Assembly (NCBI GenBank): GCA_018466975.1
Contig: CM031556.1
Coordinates: 310,001 to 374,000, forward strand
DNA length: 64,000 nucleotides
DNA from: Sparassis latifolia
Lineage: Eukaryota > Basidiomycota > Agaricomycetes > Polyporales > Sparassidaceae
Reading direction: 5' to 3'
Shown: positions 63,168 to 64,000 of the stretch, in pieces
Layout: each line of letters opens with the position of its first letter
Numbering within the stretch: the first letter of the stretch is position 1
Translations under genes and position numbers: made by a program
The notes under the pieces: generated by a model
The model's database searches: none
What the model saw: the letters and a program-made list of their open reading frames with translations, nothing else
What the model was told of the DNA's origin: nothing

Positions 63168-64000
63168 TCTGGCTCGCGGTTGCGCTGCGGTTTCTCCCGT
63201 AATCTGCGCGCCCTCCAAGTCCGTGCCTTGAAGGGGGAAGACACGTTTTCGCCCACCTGCAGACGCCAGATCACCCATGACCATCGTTTCCGACTTCGAC
63301 TTCAATATGCGGTGTCATTCTCTCGTCACTCATACACTCGGCTGGACATTAGGTTGTACCCGTATCTTCTTTTGCTTGCTTGCTGACTTGTTTTGGGACC
63401 ATGTTGGATACCATGATCCGCCCGGAGTGTGATATTTATGTACCTTCTGCCCCGTGTCCAAAGGATATTGACGTCGGTTGTACGCATCCATACGCGAGGC
63501 GTCCTGCCCCGCAAGCACATAGGTTATGTAGACCGCAGATCTGCTGTTTCGAGTCCTGTACAGTAGGGGGCCACTCTTATCGCAATCCATCGACCCGCGG
63601 GTTCACTTATCAAAGCTCTCTGGTGGCGTGGCTGTGTTTTGCTGTGCGGATATTTCATGATTGAGGAATTCTCGACGCTACTGATTTGTGTCCTGCTTCC
63701 CAAAGGTCATATTGCTTCATCTGGCTCTGCGCGAGTAAATCCAGCGTGTACTTCTTGAAATAGGCATGGCAACCCTGTGCGAGATGAGCCAGCGCTGTGG
63801 AAAGCTCGCCTATTTCTCAGTACTGAATCTTCTCGCATGTTCTGCGTCTGAATTCGCCGTACTTCTCACAGTATGTCGTCACAGGCCTCTTAATTACTAT
63901 CGGTAACGAGCAGATGAGTTCGGGCATGACGCGGCAGGGTGCGTGTGGTCTTATCGACTCTGCTTGGCGACTGGTGGCTTGGGTGACTAGTGTCGAATGT
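63168..64000. other. 3' flank of the phosphatase gene, no supported gene
   Basis: 833 bp to the window edge. Only short overlapping ORFs without motifs. Confidence 0.4.

Overview
This window is nuclear DNA of a filamentous basidiomycete, most likely an agaricomycete. The genes are dense, with many short (about 45-80 bp) GT-AG introns. Gene content is fungal-eukaryotic (NIC96/NUP93, eIF5, SMN, DNMT2, OSBP, BAR-SH3, SBDS, Dbp3, Dot1, Arp5, Sec4, Isa1), and two families look typical of agaricomycetes (a TRANK1-like UvrD helicase and an HGD-type kinase-like protein). All gene models were built by hand from reading frames, splice signals and remembered family motifs. No search was run.

Layout. 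1-2912: 3' part of NIC96/NUP93 (+). 3381-4406: SMN (-). 4709-6081: eIF5 (-). 6598-7992: DNMT2-type methyltransferase (-). 8893-11666: PHD-finger protein (+). 12180-13967: candidate MEI4 homologue (+). 13968-18024: gene-poor stretch with a broken KRE33/NAT10 relic and a G-rich tract. 18025-19343: FYVE protein (+). 20059-20790: weak small gene (-). 21191-27211: 1934-residue coiled-coil protein (+). 27506-29329: OSBP-related protein (-). 30785 to about 32279: kinase-like gene (-). 32816-34721: BAR-SH3 protein (-). 35025-36064: SBDS/Sdo1 (+). 36290-38597: Dbp3 DEAD-box helicase (-). 38729-40877: Dot1 (+). 41245-44142: Arp5 (+). 44301-45228: Sec4/Rab8 GTPase (-). 45652 to about 54063: TRANK1-like helicase (+). 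54960-55765: broken TPR gene (+). 55953-56725: Isa1-type Fe-S protein (-). 58747-63167: rhodanese-PTP phosphatase (+).

Functional themes. Chromatin: Dot1, Arp5 and the PHD protein. Ribosome production and RNA: SBDS beside Dbp3, eIF5, SMN, DNMT2 and a NAT10 relic. Membrane traffic: Sec4, OSBP, FYVE and BAR-SH3. Stress signalling: a Pyp-like phosphatase with a CRE/ATF palindrome and a TATA box upstream. Two divergent pairs (BAR-SH3/SBDS, 303 bp; Dbp3/Dot1, 131 bp) must share promoter space.

A recurring oddity is that several otherwise good genes (Dot1, the TRANK1-like helicase, the TPR gene, the kinase-like gene) contain apparent single-base losses that break the frame, often beside short homopolymers. 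The other models close in frame without correction. This could be assembly error or real decay, and raw reads would decide. No CRISPR array, rRNA, convincing tRNA or intact transposon was seen.
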